From QHVT01 sp036399015 (GTDB taxonomy: Bacteria; Acidobacteriota; Thermoanaerobaculia; Gp7-AA8), in the NCBI GenBank assembly GCA_036399015.1, contig DASWNW010000034.1, positions 1 to 64,000 of the forward strand: a stretch of 64,000 bases of DNA. The letters are read 5' to 3'. The notes beneath the pieces are model-generated. The model did not search any database. It had not been told where the DNA came from and saw only the letters and a program-made list of their open reading frames with translations. Shown here piece after piece: positions 25,921 to 34,813 of this stretch (its first letter is position 1; the number at the start of each line of letters is the position of its first letter). The translations under genes and the position numbers were made by a program.

Positions 25921-27156
25921 TAGCGCGGCCCGGCCCTGCTGGGCAGATGCTCTCATCGAGCGACACGGTTCGCGCATGATTACCTCACAGCCGATCTGTG
26001 AGGAGAGTTGCGCAAGGATCTCAGCAACGCGTACCTCAACGCCGCTGTACCGACTGTCACCAACGACGAGCCAGAGTTGGGCACGGCGCGGCAGGGTTGC
26101 TGAGACAGCACCTAAGACGTTGAGCATATCCGCGAAGTAGGCGCCGACCATCGAGGGGATGTAGGGATTCCACAGGTTCGGCCGTACCGACTCAAGCCGC
26201 CGTACAGTTCGATTGAGTAGTGGAGATCCAGATGGTGGCTCTGGGAAGTCGCGCTTGATCTGCACGTGAGAAGACAAGGTCGAGTGCCGCAGTTGCGTGT
26301 TAGCGCCCGCATTTGCCAAGTAGCCAAGCGCCCAGAGCTCGATGTTGTAGACGTCCGTATAATCAAAAGAATTCGGATACGGAGGTGAAAAGATTGCGAT
26401 ATCGCTCGGGGGCAGTTTGTGAGCGAGCACCCGCGCGTCGCCTCGGATAACTGAGTACCGACTCTCGGGACGATTTGCGTGTCGCAGGATGTCTCCGACT
26501 GCTTTCTGCACCGTTATGCGGAATGCCTCGTCAACGTCGGACGCGGAACGTCTTGGGCGGGCGCGCCATCCGGCCCTGTACCTCCGGCCCTTTCCGCTGA
26601 CAGTCACGTTACTCACGTCCGTGAGCACGCCGCCGAGGAGTACCCGTAGCAGCCGGCGATTGGTGTCGCTTGCGACTACGTTCAGACTCTTCACGATGGC
26701 CGCTACCCTGGCGGCGACGTCGTAATCGAAGATCCAGCGCTGTTCAATGCCGGGCTCGACGAATGTTGGCGGCGCGGTCGCGAAGAACGTCTCGGGAGTG
26801 GGACGCTTCCGGTTGGCTGCGGTGATCAAGGCAGAAAAGTCCCGGCGCAACAAGTCGACATCGTATGAAGCGAGCTTCGCCTCGATCAAGTCTGCGAGGA
26901 ACGGATTGACTTCTACCGTGACGGGTTCAACGCCCAGGAACTGGCAAGCCAGAGCGGTTGTTCCGGAGCCGCCGAAAGGGTCCGCGCAGCGGCGAACGGG
27001 AATCCTGCTCTCTCGTATCGCCCGAGCTACCAGCTCCGGAGCGAACGCCTCTTTGAAGTGACGCCAACGTTGAAATGGGAGTTCAGGCGCTCCAGCGTTC
27101 GTGCCAAGTGACGACACGGGCCTACCTTGGGTCCAGTCCTCGAACGTAACGCGCAC
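25888..27156 (-). CDS. Site-specific DNA methyltransferase (amino-MTase)
   Basis: 422 aa from GTG 27156, chosen because GGGAGG stands about six bases upstream; a GTG five codons earlier is also possible. A motif X-like segment (RHFKEAFAPELVARAI) precedes motif I, ADPFGGSGTTALAC (about residues 58-71). Motif IV is FSPPYPNSFDY (about 256-266). Roughly 190 residues lie between I and IV, so the order is X-I-(long insert)-IV, as in alpha-group amino-methyltransferases. SPPY points to N6-adenine or N4-cytosine methylation. It converges on, and overlaps by 33 bp, the nuclease gene of the ABC cassette, suggesting it protects host DNA from that nuclease (inference). Confidence 0.82.
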   Translation of the reverse strand: MRVTFEDWTQGRPVSSLGTNAGAPELPFQRWRHFKEAFAPELVARAIRESRIPVRRCADPFGGSGTTALACQFLGVEPVTVEVNPFLADLIEAKLASYDVDLLRRDFSALITAANRKRPTPETFFATAPPTFVEPGIEQRWIFDYDVAARVAAIVKSLNVVASDTNRRLLRVLLGGVLTDVSNVTVSGKGRRYRAGWRARPRRSASDVDEAFRITVQKAVGDILRHANRPESRYSVIRGDARVLAHKLPPSDIAIFSPPYPNSFDYTDVYNIELWALGYLANAGANTQLRHSTLSSHVQIKRDFPEPPSGSPLLNRTVRRLESVRPNLWNPYIPSMVGAYFADMLNVLGAVSATLPRRAQLWLVVGDSRYSGVEVRVAEILAQLSSQIGCEVIMREPCRSMRASAQQGRAALSETLLVLARA

Positions 27157-27430
27157 GCCACACCCTCCCACATCGCGCTACCGCCATTCTATCGCTAAAA
27201 GCAACCGTGGAGCGAGTACGGGGGCGATCGCATCCCATCGCGCTGACGCGTATCGCTTGCTTTGGCGGCGTTGCAACGCGCTGCGGACGGAATTGATGGC
27301 CGGTCGTTAGGAACCGCACGCTGCAAGCGCGCGCGGTTGTCCGCGGTTTACTGGCTGACGGCGCAAGTCTCGCGAGTGCGGGCTCGCGAGAGCGAAACAC
27401 CTTTGTTGGGTCACTTGTCGTCCAGGCGAA
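27157..27430. other. Methyltransferase upstream region
   Basis: About 270 bases of mixed composition with no recognisable gene. It presumably holds the promoter of the methyltransferase and the transition from the AT-richer cassette to the very GC-rich repeat array that follows. Confidence 0.4.
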
Positions 27431-28780
27431 ACGTCGCAGACAACCCCGTGTGCGGCCGCGGCGAGCTCGGTCCCTGACGACCGACGGCGATGCGTTGCCG
27501 TGCAACGCCTGCGCAGCGTCGTGCAGCGAGGATGAAGATTGCGGGAGCCCCATGCATCGTGTTGCGGGGCGCGTGGATGGCCATGCGCCCGGCCGCCTCA
27601 GCGAGCAAACGCGCGCGCCACCCTGCGCGGCCACCACGCATCGCGTAGGAGCTCGGTGCGGCATTCCGCGCCGCCCGTGCACCGTCGTGATTCGATCGTG
27701 CGACACGCTGCAACGCTGCTGCACGACCGTGCAAAGGCGATGGAATCGCGGGCGGCCCTTGCACCGTCGGGCGAGGGTCGTACGCGGTGATGCAAGCGCC
27801 CTGCTCCGCCCGGGGAAAGCGCGTGCGGCTTGCGGCGAGCGTCGCGCACGGGATGCACAGGCGGCGCACGTTTGCGGAGGGTCTGCACGTTCGTGCAACG
27901 GCGTCGCACCGCCGTGGAAGGCCGAAGAAATTCGCGAGAGGCTCGTGCGCCGTGGTGCGAGAGCGGTGCGCGGTGATGCAGGCGCCCTGCTCCGCCTGGG
28001 GAAGCACTTCCGGCTTGCGGCGAGCGTCGCGCACGGGATGCAGCCGCGGCGCACGATTGCGCGAGGGCTGTGAACCAGCGCGCACGGCACTGCACCGCCG
28101 TGTAACGGCGCAGCAACGCCGCGGAAGGCGGGGGAAATTTGCGGGAGGGCCGTGCACCGTGGCGCAGAGGGTGGTGCGCGGTGATGCGAGCGCTCTGCTC
28201 CGCCTGGGAATGCAATTCCGGGTCGCGGCGAGCGTCGCGCACGCGATGCAGAGGCGGGGCACGATTGCGGAGAGCTCTGCACGGTCGTGCAACGGCGTTG
28301 CAGCGCCGCGCAAGGCCGAGGAAATTTGCGGGAGGCTCGTGCACCGCCGCGGAAGCGTGTGCGCGGTGAGGCAACCGTCCAGCACCGTCTGGGAACGCAC
28401 GTCCGGCTCGAGGCGAGCGTCGCGCGCGGTGGTGCGGCGGGGGCGGCACGGTTGCGCGAGGGCTGTGTACCGCGCAAACCGGTCGTACGCGGCGTGCAAC
28501 GGCATTGCACCGCCGCGCAAAGCCGAGGAAATTTGCGGGAGGCCCGTGCACGGCGATGGAACCGCGGTGCGCCGGCGCGCACCCGGTTGATCCTTTTGCG
28601 GGAGCCGTCGTGCACGATGCTGCACGTCCGCGCGCGCTGCGGTGCGCGAGCTGCGCGGCGTGTGTCGCCGGCTGTGCACCATCGTGCACCGGCTGCGCAC
28701 CATCGTGCGCGGGCGAAACACCCAGGCCAGCGCCGCGCGAAACGCCCCGGAACGGGCGGCGGTGACCTTTTTCCCGGTGG
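27431..28780. repeat. GC-rich array of about six ~200-bp imperfect repeats
   Basis: Successive units start near 27535, 27740, 27929, 28135, 28321 and 28527. Landmarks recur in each: (A)AATTTGCGGGAGG, then GTGCACCG, GGTGATGCAAGCGCCCTGCTC, TTGCGGCGAGCGTCGCGCAC, and GTGCAACGGC. Unit spacing is about 186-209 bases and identity varies. Long open frames on both strands here (for instance 27122-28861 minus) have only Arg/Ala/Pro-rich translations and are judged non-coding. The first 300 bp (27540-27835) are colinear with 34848-35140. I know no family for it. Confidence 0.75.
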
Positions 28781-29218
28781 CGCGTATACCTGATTAAGGC
28801 CCCCGGGAAATTCAGGCGTTTGCAGTTCGTGCTCCCTGTCGACCGTCGGACGAGCCCCCATCGCCTCTCCGCCGGCATTTTCCAGTAGCTGCGCGCCGTG
28901 ACCTACCCCGAGGTCGTTCGGAGTGTGCGTAGGAGGCGGCAGAAATATCGCGTGTTCACATTTTTCTCACCGTTGAGCCGGCCAGGTGCAGCGGGTTTTT
29001 ACAGAGGAGAATCTTCCGAAATCATGCGAATTTGCATTCTGAATTTTATGGTCCTACACCATAGGCAGGTTCAGCGGCAACCCGGACTCATCAGGCTCCC
29101 GACGACCGAGAAAGGAGGCAGGACAGGACATTCATCAGGCAGTCCCGAGGCCGCTCCGCAGGGTATGCGCGGGGCACACAACGACCGGACACCACAACCA
29201 TCGACATGGAAAAGGGCT
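28781..29218 (+). other. Leader region without a gene
   Basis: The open frame from 28898 to 29218 joins the gene that follows, but its translation is low in similarity to anything I know and has many unlikely residues. The stretch contains an AT-rich patch (28945-29060) that probably holds the promoter of the 29.2-31.9 kb operon, and a GAAAGGAGG at about 29110. Confidence 0.4.
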
Positions 29219-29812
29219 ATGACCACTACCAACACTACCGATTTCGACAAACCCGAGAAACTCGAGCCGGACGGTCCCGCTCCGGAGCCGATGCCGACGC
29301 CGTCGCCGACGTTCTACTCGCAACTGGCGGCGGACCTGGTCGCCTCGCTGGACGGGTTCACCGCCGCGGTGCCGGACTTCGACAACCCGCTGCGGCTGAC
29401 CGCCTCCTTCGTCAAGGCCAAGCGGCGCGTGCCGAAGGCGTTCGTCGTCGACGCGGTCGCCGCGCTGCTGGTCAGCGGCGAGCTGCAGGGGCTGAAGATC
29501 TCGAACACGGCCGAGGTGCTCGACGACCAGCAGTACATCGACGCGTTCGTGCCGCTCGCGCGCCACCTCGACACCGCGCTCAAGGGCCTCAACTTCACGA
29601 TCCAGGCGCGTGAGGCTCGCCTGGCCTCGAACGCCCAGAAGATCTTCACCACGGCCAAGGCCCTGGCGCAGGACCGCGAGGGGACCACCATCGGCGTGCA
29701 CGTCGAGAACATGAAGCGGTCCCGCCGGAAGCCGCCGGCGCGCCGCAAAACGAAGCCGGAGCCGCAGCTCCTGCTCACCAGAAAGGAGGGACCGGACATC
29801 ACCAGCCGCTGA
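29219..29812 (+). CDS. Hypothetical acidic/basic two-part protein
   Basis: 197 aa from ATG 29219 (MTTTNTTDFDKPEKLEPDGP), preceded by AAAAGGG. A proline-rich acidic head (to about residue 30) is followed by a helical core (FYSQLAADLVASLDGFTAAV; FVVDAVAALLVSGELQGL; YIDAFVPLARHLDTALKGLN) and a very basic tail (NMKRSRRKPPARRKTKPEP) suggesting nucleic-acid or membrane contact. No family recognised. It is first in a run of three closely spaced genes with the M4 peptidase, followed by the HTH gene. Confidence 0.6.
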   Translation: MTTTNTTDFDKPEKLEPDGPAPEPMPTPSPTFYSQLAADLVASLDGFTAAVPDFDNPLRLTASFVKAKRRVPKAFVVDAVAALLVSGELQGLKISNTAEVLDDQQYIDAFVPLARHLDTALKGLNFTIQAREARLASNAQKIFTTAKALAQDREGTTIGVHVENMKRSRRKPPARRKTKPEPQLLLTRKEGPDITSR

Positions 29813-29894
29813 AATGAGTCGCACGGTCGCGTGTCAGCGCGACCGTGCCCGACACTCCCACCCCCTCCCCGCTAAGAGAAAGGACGTTTGTGTC

Positions 29895-31046
29895 GTGACA
29901 ACCATACATCATTCAATCTGTACCGTCATTCCGCCGCACATGCAGCGGCACATCGCGCAGGGCCGCGACGCGGTGGTGGCGGGCATGCATCACCGGAGCG
30001 GCGTCCTCCAGAACACGAGGATGCCCATCGCCTCGCCGGCGGCGCTGCTCCCCTCCGGCATCGGACCGCGCGCCACGCGGAAGGAGCGCCGGGTGTTCGA
30101 CGCGGGCGGCGGCGAGCTCCTGCCCGGAAGGATCGTGCTCGACGAAGCCGGCCCGCGCACCTCCACCGACCCGGCCGCCGTGAACGTGTTCGCGTACTGC
30201 GGGATGACGTACGACTTCTACGCCAACAACTTCTTCCGCAACTCGATCGACGACAAGGGCATGCGCCTCGACGCCACGGTCCACTTCGGGACCGGCTACG
30301 TCAACGCCTGCTGGAACGGCCGGCAACTGGTGCTCGGGGACGGCGACGGCCGGCTGTTCCTCGGCTTCACCTCGCCGGAAGTGGTCGCGCACGAGCTGAC
30401 GCACGGCGTCATCCAGCACAGCGCCCGGCTGCCGTACGCCGGGCAGGCCGGCGCGGTGGCCGAGCACCTCTGCGACGCGTGTGGCATCACCGCCAGGGAC
30501 TGGTGGCTGGGCCGCGAGGCCTCGCAGTCGGACTGGCTGATCGGTACCGGGGTCTTCTCACCAGCTGTCATGGGAACAGCGATCCGGTCGATGATGAACC
30601 CCGGCACCGCCTACGACGACCCGGTCCTGGGGCGCGATCCGCAGCCGGCCCACATGCGCGACTACGTCGACGCGCCTCGCGACAACGGCGGCGTGCACGT
30701 GAACTCCGGGATCCTCAATCGCGCGTACGCGCTGGCGGCGGTGGCCCTGGGCGGCTGCTACTGGAACACCGTCGGCCGGGTCTGGTACCGGGTCATGACC
30801 GGCACGCTGCTGCCGCAGACCACCTTCCGCTCGTTCGCCAACGACACCGTGCGCGTGGCGGGCGAGCTCTTCGGCCGCGGCGAGGTGCAGCAGACCGTCG
30901 CCGACGCCTGGGCCGAGGTGGGCGTGCCGGTCCGCCCCCTGGCTGCCTTCAGCGCTCCGCGGATGGTCATCGCCGCCCCGCGCTCGTTCGTCTCCATCCA
31001 TCGCAACGATCAACCCAGCAACGAAACAAAGGGAAACACCGAATGA
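29895..31046 (+). CDS. Protealysin-like M4 metallopeptidase
   Basis: 383 aa from GTG 29895; an upstream open frame to 29814 is ignored because the protealysin precursor begins with a short motif like CTVIPPHMQRHIAQ. Zinc/catalytic motif VAHELTHGVIQH (HELTH at 166-170) with the third ligand Glu at 190 (GAVAE), and DNGGVHVNSG (263-272) holding the transition-state histidine. No signal peptide and only a short propeptide-like head, as in protealysins, which act inside the cell or leave by unusual routes. Protealysin genes often sit with an emfourin inhibitor gene; the downstream small gene does not look like one. It belongs to the 29.2-31.9 kb gene group. Confidence 0.88.
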   Translation: MTTIHHSICTVIPPHMQRHIAQGRDAVVAGMHHRSGVLQNTRMPIASPAALLPSGIGPRATRKERRVFDAGGGELLPGRIVLDEAGPRTSTDPAAVNVFAYCGMTYDFYANNFFRNSIDDKGMRLDATVHFGTGYVNACWNGRQLVLGDGDGRLFLGFTSPEVVAHELTHGVIQHSARLPYAGQAGAVAEHLCDACGITARDWWLGREASQSDWLIGTGVFSPAVMGTAIRSMMNPGTAYDDPVLGRDPQPAHMRDYVDAPRDNGGVHVNSGILNRAYALAAVALGGCYWNTVGRVWYRVMTGTLLPQTTFRSFANDTVRVAGELFGRGEVQQTVADAWAEVGVPVRPLAAFSAPRMVIAAPRSFVSIHRNDQPSNETKGNTE

Positions 31047-31351
31047 AACTGGATCACCACCCCCAGCTCACTTTCGAAGACGTCGAGCAGTACATGCAGA
31101 CCGTCGACCTCGCCGCGCTCGGGACCGCGCAGACGCTCCTGGAGGAGAGTCACGAGTCCCGGATCGAGCGCCTCGGCAGGGTGTACCGCACGGTCCGTCC
31201 GCTGCTCGGCTTCCTGAACGCGCTCCCGCTCCCCGCGTCGTGGCGCACGGCCATCACGCTGCTCCTGAACGCGATCGAGGCGGTCGTCGCCCCGAAGAAC
31301 GTGCCGCCGGAGACGCAGGAGTTCAAGGCCGGACGCGATCTCGAGGAGTAG
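31043..31351 (+). CDS. Hypothetical small helical protein
   Basis: 102 aa, ATG overlapping the peptidase stop (ATGA). Predicted all-helical: FEDVEQYMQTVDLAALGTAQ, ESRIERLGRVYRTVRPLLGF, WRTAITLLLNAIEAVVAP. No signal peptide. Translational coupling to the M4 peptidase suggests a functional link (substrate, inhibitor or partner), but it lacks the beta-rich character of emfourin. Function unknown. Confidence 0.65.
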   Translation: MKLDHHPQLTFEDVEQYMQTVDLAALGTAQTLLEESHESRIERLGRVYRTVRPLLGFLNALPLPASWRTAITLLLNAIEAVVAPKNVPPETQEFKAGRDLEE

Positions 31352-31420
31352 TCCAACCGCAGTGACCGGGGCCGGCGCCGTCCATGGGCGGCGCCGGCTC
31401 CACCCGAAAGGAGAGGGAAC

Positions 31421-31873
31421 ATGACATACCGGAAAGCTCCTGACTCCGTGCGCTGCATGCGCCGCGTGAGGGCGCTGATGACGGACGGGATCGTCCGCCT
31501 GGACGACTGCGAGGCCGCGCAACTCCTGGGCCTCTCGCGCCGCTCGCTGCGCAAGCTCCTGCGCCGCGGCGTGTTGCGTCACATGCCGGACACGTTGCTC
31601 TTCGACGCCGAAGAACTGCAGGAATACCTGCTGGCGAAAGCGAGGACGGGCGAGGAAGGGCTGCAGGCCATGCTGCGCGTGGTGCGCTGGGAAGCGCGCG
31701 ACCTGGAGAAATACCCGCTGCCGTTCAGGACCGAGCTGCTGAACCTACTGGAAGACCTCTCGGAGCAACTGGCCGAGGGATTCGAACGGTCAGGTCTGCA
31801 CGACACCGCGTCCGCAATCCGGGGCATCCTCTCCGCCGCGCGCCGCCGTCTGCACCTGGACATGATCGGGTAA
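31421..31873 (+). CDS. Excisionase/MerR-like helix-turn-helix protein
   Basis: 150 aa with a strong ribosome-binding site (AAAGGAGAGGG) seven bases upstream. A winged-helix recognition segment, VRLDDCEAAQLLGLSRRSLRKLLRRGVLRHMPDTLLFDAEELQEYL (about residues 28-72), matches the excisionase-type DNA-binding domain. The C-terminal half is helical. Solo proteins of this kind act as excisionases or local regulators; no integrase is in the window. The stop is followed at once by a rnd 3'-end/hairpin remnant, so this gene ends one segment of the accessory region. Confidence 0.7.
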   Translation: MTYRKAPDSVRCMRRVRALMTDGIVRLDDCEAAQLLGLSRRSLRKLLRRGVLRHMPDTLLFDAEELQEYLLAKARTGEEGLQAMLRVVRWEARDLEKYPLPFRTELLNLLEDLSEQLAEGFERSGLHDTASAIRGILSAARRRLHLDMIG

Positions 31874-31940
31874 GCGGAAGCTTTTCCAGGATTGAGGATT
31901 GTGGATTGAGGATTGTGGATTGAGGATTGAGGATTGGCTC
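31874..31940. repeat. rnd-end remnant plus GGATTGA heptamer array (one arm)
   Basis: GCGGAAGCTTTTCCAGG followed by seven GGATTGA/GGATTGT units and GGCTCCGCCTCAA. The same string starts at 39680. Here the complementary right arm found at 39750-39776 is missing, so this copy is truncated and cannot form the long hairpin. Bases 31941-32065 hold no gene, except the decayed start of the pseudogene that follows. Confidence 0.88.
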
Positions 31941-32065
31941 CGCCTCAACAATGCCGATTCAACTCGCAGACTATCACCCTGGCCGCCGCAGATGCGCATT
32001 CGACCGAAACGCTCGAGCGGCTGCGCGCCGTGATCCGGGATTGACCCACCGTAATTCCGAAGTAC

Positions 32066-32843
32066 ATGGACGTCATCGCCGTTGGATCGTACGGGCGCGG
32101 AGAAGCGGCGAAGGATGTCAGCGACTTCGAGTGGATCACCATCTACGACGACCGGTACCTAGCCAGGGAGGAGGCAATCGGTCGGTGGAGAGGCCGATAC
32201 GAACCAAACGCTCACGTATCGGATGCTCACCCTCGCGGAAGGGCGCACGCTGACGGATGATGCTCACGCCAGCGTGATCGCCGGTTTGGCCAAGACGTAC
32301 GGCGCGACGCACACGGCCGGGCATCGGCTTCTGTCACTTGCCACCGAGGTTGCCCGGTACTGGCGGACGCTGCGCATCGACTACAAGTACAAGGTGGACG
32401 AGAGCGGCAAACCGTGGGCCTTGCGGAGTATGAAGTTGCGGTCTTCCAGGAGGTTCTGGTACTTCTCCTCCGCTCTTCATTTTCTCGCCTTCGGTCCGAG
32501 AGTGACACCTCCCGAGCGGCTCAACGCGGCGGCAGTGGAAAGATTCATGAAGACGATGGGCGGCAATCCTGCCGTTCGGTTCATCGACGCCGCGAAACAA
32601 CTGAGCGTCAACGAAGAGCGGATGCGCCTCCTCCTCGGAATCTACGACGAAATCCATAGCCGATCGGCCGATTCTGACGTGCGTGCGACTCTGGATAAGC
32701 TTGCCGCGGAAGAGATGGAGAACGAGCCGGTCTTCGTGGAGCTTCGCGAGTCGACACGGCAACTGCACCGGGCAATGGCCGACATCGTCCTTCATCTCCG
32801 CCAACCGGACCTGCAAGAAATGGTGGAGATGTTCCTCCTCTAG
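32066..32843 (+). pseudogene. Decayed nucleotidyltransferase gene
   Basis: The first part reads MDVIAVGSYGRGEAAKDVSDFEW, a nucleotidyltransferase GS-x-GR-x-E motif. After a +1 shift near 32180 the second frame reads VGGEADTNQTLTYRMLTLAEG and continues to the stop at 32843. The intact neighbour has LNIAGSQDTNENLTRRILLL in the equivalent place, with about 45 residues in between that are missing here. So this copy lost an internal segment plus its frame. The C-terminal 206 residues remain open and might still be translated from ATG 32223. Confidence 0.7.
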
Positions 32844-32994
32844 GTTGGTGGGGATGACTGCCCGATCAAGGCAGGTGCGGCGGCGTCTGACGGGAGACAT
32901 CTGTCGTGGGTCGCTCCCCGATCGACGGTGGCCTTTCGCGGCTGACGCATCCACCTGACGTAGAACCGTGCCGGATTTGACCCCGTCGGCTTCC

Positions 32995-34107
32995 ATGGCG
33001 CGACGAGGCGGCCCGAAGCGGGCTGCCGATGCGCTACCATCGCGACCGGTGAACGGATCTGCGCTCGACAAGCTGAGCACCCACTTGGGCGCGACCTGGC
33101 AGAACATCGCTGAGGCGCGCAGACGGACGGATCACACTCTGCAGAAGCTGGGCGTGCTGACCGATCTCGCCTCGGAAGATGCTGCGATCATCGTGTATGG
33201 TTCCATCGGTCGTTCCGAAGTCACCGAGGATAGCGACGTGGATTGGACTCTCCTGATCGACGGGCCGTCCGACCCTCAGCATTCACAGCTCGTCAGTACG
33301 GTGTCTGACCGCCTGGTAGATGTCGGATTGAACCGGCCGGGCCGTACGGACACCTTCGGCGTCGTTGCCGACAGCCATGATCTCGTCCTGAACATCGCTG
33401 GGTCTCAAGATACGAATGAGAACTTGACGCGACGCATTCTTTTACTCTTCGAAAGTGTCGCCATTACCTCGCCTCTCGTGAGGAAGAGAGTCATCGGGAA
33501 CATCGTGGATCGTTACGTCATGTATGACGTCGTGGCGCCACGACCTGAGCCGCCACGGCGAATCATTCCGCACTTTCTTCTCAATGACGTAGTCCGCTAC
33601 TGGCGCACAATGGCCAGCGACTATGCGGCCAAGATGTGGGAGCGGCAGAACGAAGGATGGGGGCTGCGCAACATCAAGCTGAGATTCTCGCGGAAGCTCA
33701 TTTTCATTGCAGGGCTGCTTACATGCTTCAGCTTCGAATTGGACCCGCCGCCTGATGCGGCTGCCATCCGCCAGGACCAGGCGAATCAGTCCGTGCGACT
33801 GGCGACGTTTGTCCGCAGCCGCTTGGATCAGCCGCCGCTGGAGTTGCTTTCGAGCATTCTGCTCCGTATCGAGCTCGACGAAGTCGCGCGCAAGCTCCTG
33901 GGCAGCTATGACTCTTTCCTCGGGATTCTTCTCGATCCTGAGAAGCGTAAAGAGCTCAAGGAGCTGAAAATCACTGATGCGCTTCAAAGCGATGTTTGGC
34001 AGGAAGCTCGCCGCGCGAGCCACGACTTTCGAGATGCAGTAGAAGCTCTCTTCCTGGCTGAGGGAACCCTGCTGAAGGAACTGACGCTTCGGTACGGCGT
34101 ATTTTGA
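32995..34107 (+). CDS. Nucleotidyltransferase-domain protein (DUF294-like)
   Basis: 370 aa from ATG 32995; GTG 32968 or GTG 33049 are alternatives, none with a clear ribosome-binding site. The pol-beta-type nucleotidyltransferase motif is IIVYGSIGRSEVTEDSDVDW (about residues 64-83), with GS and the D-x-D pair intact. A helical C-terminal domain follows (VVRYWRTMASDYAAKMWERQ, LRNIKLRFSRKLIFIAG). It is paralogous to the decayed gene just upstream. The next gene, an endonuclease-IV-fold protein, starts 13 bases after its stop, so the two form an operon. It could modify an RNA, a protein or a small molecule; the substrate is unknown. Confidence 0.75.
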   Translation: MARRGGPKRAADALPSRPVNGSALDKLSTHLGATWQNIAEARRRTDHTLQKLGVLTDLASEDAAIIVYGSIGRSEVTEDSDVDWTLLIDGPSDPQHSQLVSTVSDRLVDVGLNRPGRTDTFGVVADSHDLVLNIAGSQDTNENLTRRILLLFESVAITSPLVRKRVIGNIVDRYVMYDVVAPRPEPPRRIIPHFLLNDVVRYWRTMASDYAAKMWERQNEGWGLRNIKLRFSRKLIFIAGLLTCFSFELDPPPDAAAIRQDQANQSVRLATFVRSRLDQPPLELLSSILLRIELDEVARKLLGSYDSFLGILLDPEKRKELKELKITDALQSDVWQEARRASHDFRDAVEALFLAEGTLLKELTLRYGVF

Positions 34108-34120
34108 TTGGGAGGCAGTA

Positions 34121-34813
34121 GTGACGAGACCGATAGGATTTTCCAGTGGAGCATTAGCGAAGGGTGACTACCAGCGAGGCATTGCGCTGCAGCGGGAAGA
34201 TCCGAGGTTGACGGCTCTCGAGATATCGGCTTTGCGCGAGCCCGAGCTCGAGCCGCTCGTTCGTGCTGCGGCCATGATTGACGTCACACAGTTCACGTAT
34301 GTCTCTTTCCATGCGCCAAGTGCGTTCCATTCGTTGGCCGAACACGATGTCGTCACATACCTCGAGCGGCTCCCGGAAGCCTGGCCCGTAGTCGTGCATC
34401 CAGACCTGATCCACGATGCTGCCGTCTGGCAGCGTCTCGGATCGCGACTGTGTCTCGAAAACATGGACCTTCGAAAGCGGACGGGGCGAACCGTCGAAGA
34501 GATACGAGCAGCGTTCGAGTTGTTGCCTGACGCCGGTTTTTGTCTCGACTTAGGCCATGCACGGCAAGTGGATCCCACGATGGGTCTGGCCGTAGAAATG
34601 CTGAGAGAGTTCGGTAGCCGCCTCCGCCAGCTTCATGTCAGCGAGGTCGGCACATTCGGCGATCACAGACGCATCGGCTATCTCGCACGGGGTGCTTTTG
34701 CGCGTGTCGTCAGCTTTCTTCCGCCTGATGTGCCTGTGATTCTCGAATCGATCGTGACCTCATCCGAGATGCAGGCGGAGCTGGACACGGCGCGAGAACT
34801 CTTCGCGGCTTGA
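34121..34813 (+). CDS. Endonuclease-IV/xylose-isomerase-fold metalloenzyme
   Basis: 230 aa, GTG start with GGGAGG five bases upstream. A TIM barrel of the AP-endonuclease-2 superfamily. All nine metal-ligand positions of endonuclease IV can be matched in order: H64 (SFHAPS), H93 (VVHPD), E113 (LENMD), D143 and H146 (LDLGH), H172 (QLHVSE), D181 and H182 (GDHR), E209 (VILES). It is shorter than E. coli Nfo (285 aa), so the DNA-binding loops may be reduced. It could be a phosphodiesterase/AP endonuclease or a sugar isomerase. Coupling to a nucleotidyltransferase suggests that one enzyme adds and the other removes a nucleotidyl group (inference). Confidence 0.75.
   Translation: MTRPIGFSSGALAKGDYQRGIALQREDPRLTALEISALREPELEPLVRAAAMIDVTQFTYVSFHAPSAFHSLAEHDVVTYLERLPEAWPVVVHPDLIHDAAVWQRLGSRLCLENMDLRKRTGRTVEEIRAAFELLPDAGFCLDLGHARQVDPTMGLAVEMLREFGSRLRQLHVSEVGTFGDHRRIGYLARGAFARVVSFLPPDVPVILESIVTSSEMQAELDTARELFAA

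Noticed and set aside
27122..28861. Long open frames on both strands across the GC-rich array (for example 579 aa minus)
   Set aside because: The translations are Arg/Ala/Pro-rich in every frame, the repeats drift without keeping frame, and no start signals are seen. High GC with few stop codons explains them.
31421..31873. Phage excisionase with an attachment site
   Set aside because: The DNA-binding fold fits, but there is no integrase and no tRNA-type site; kept only as a helix-turn-helix protein.
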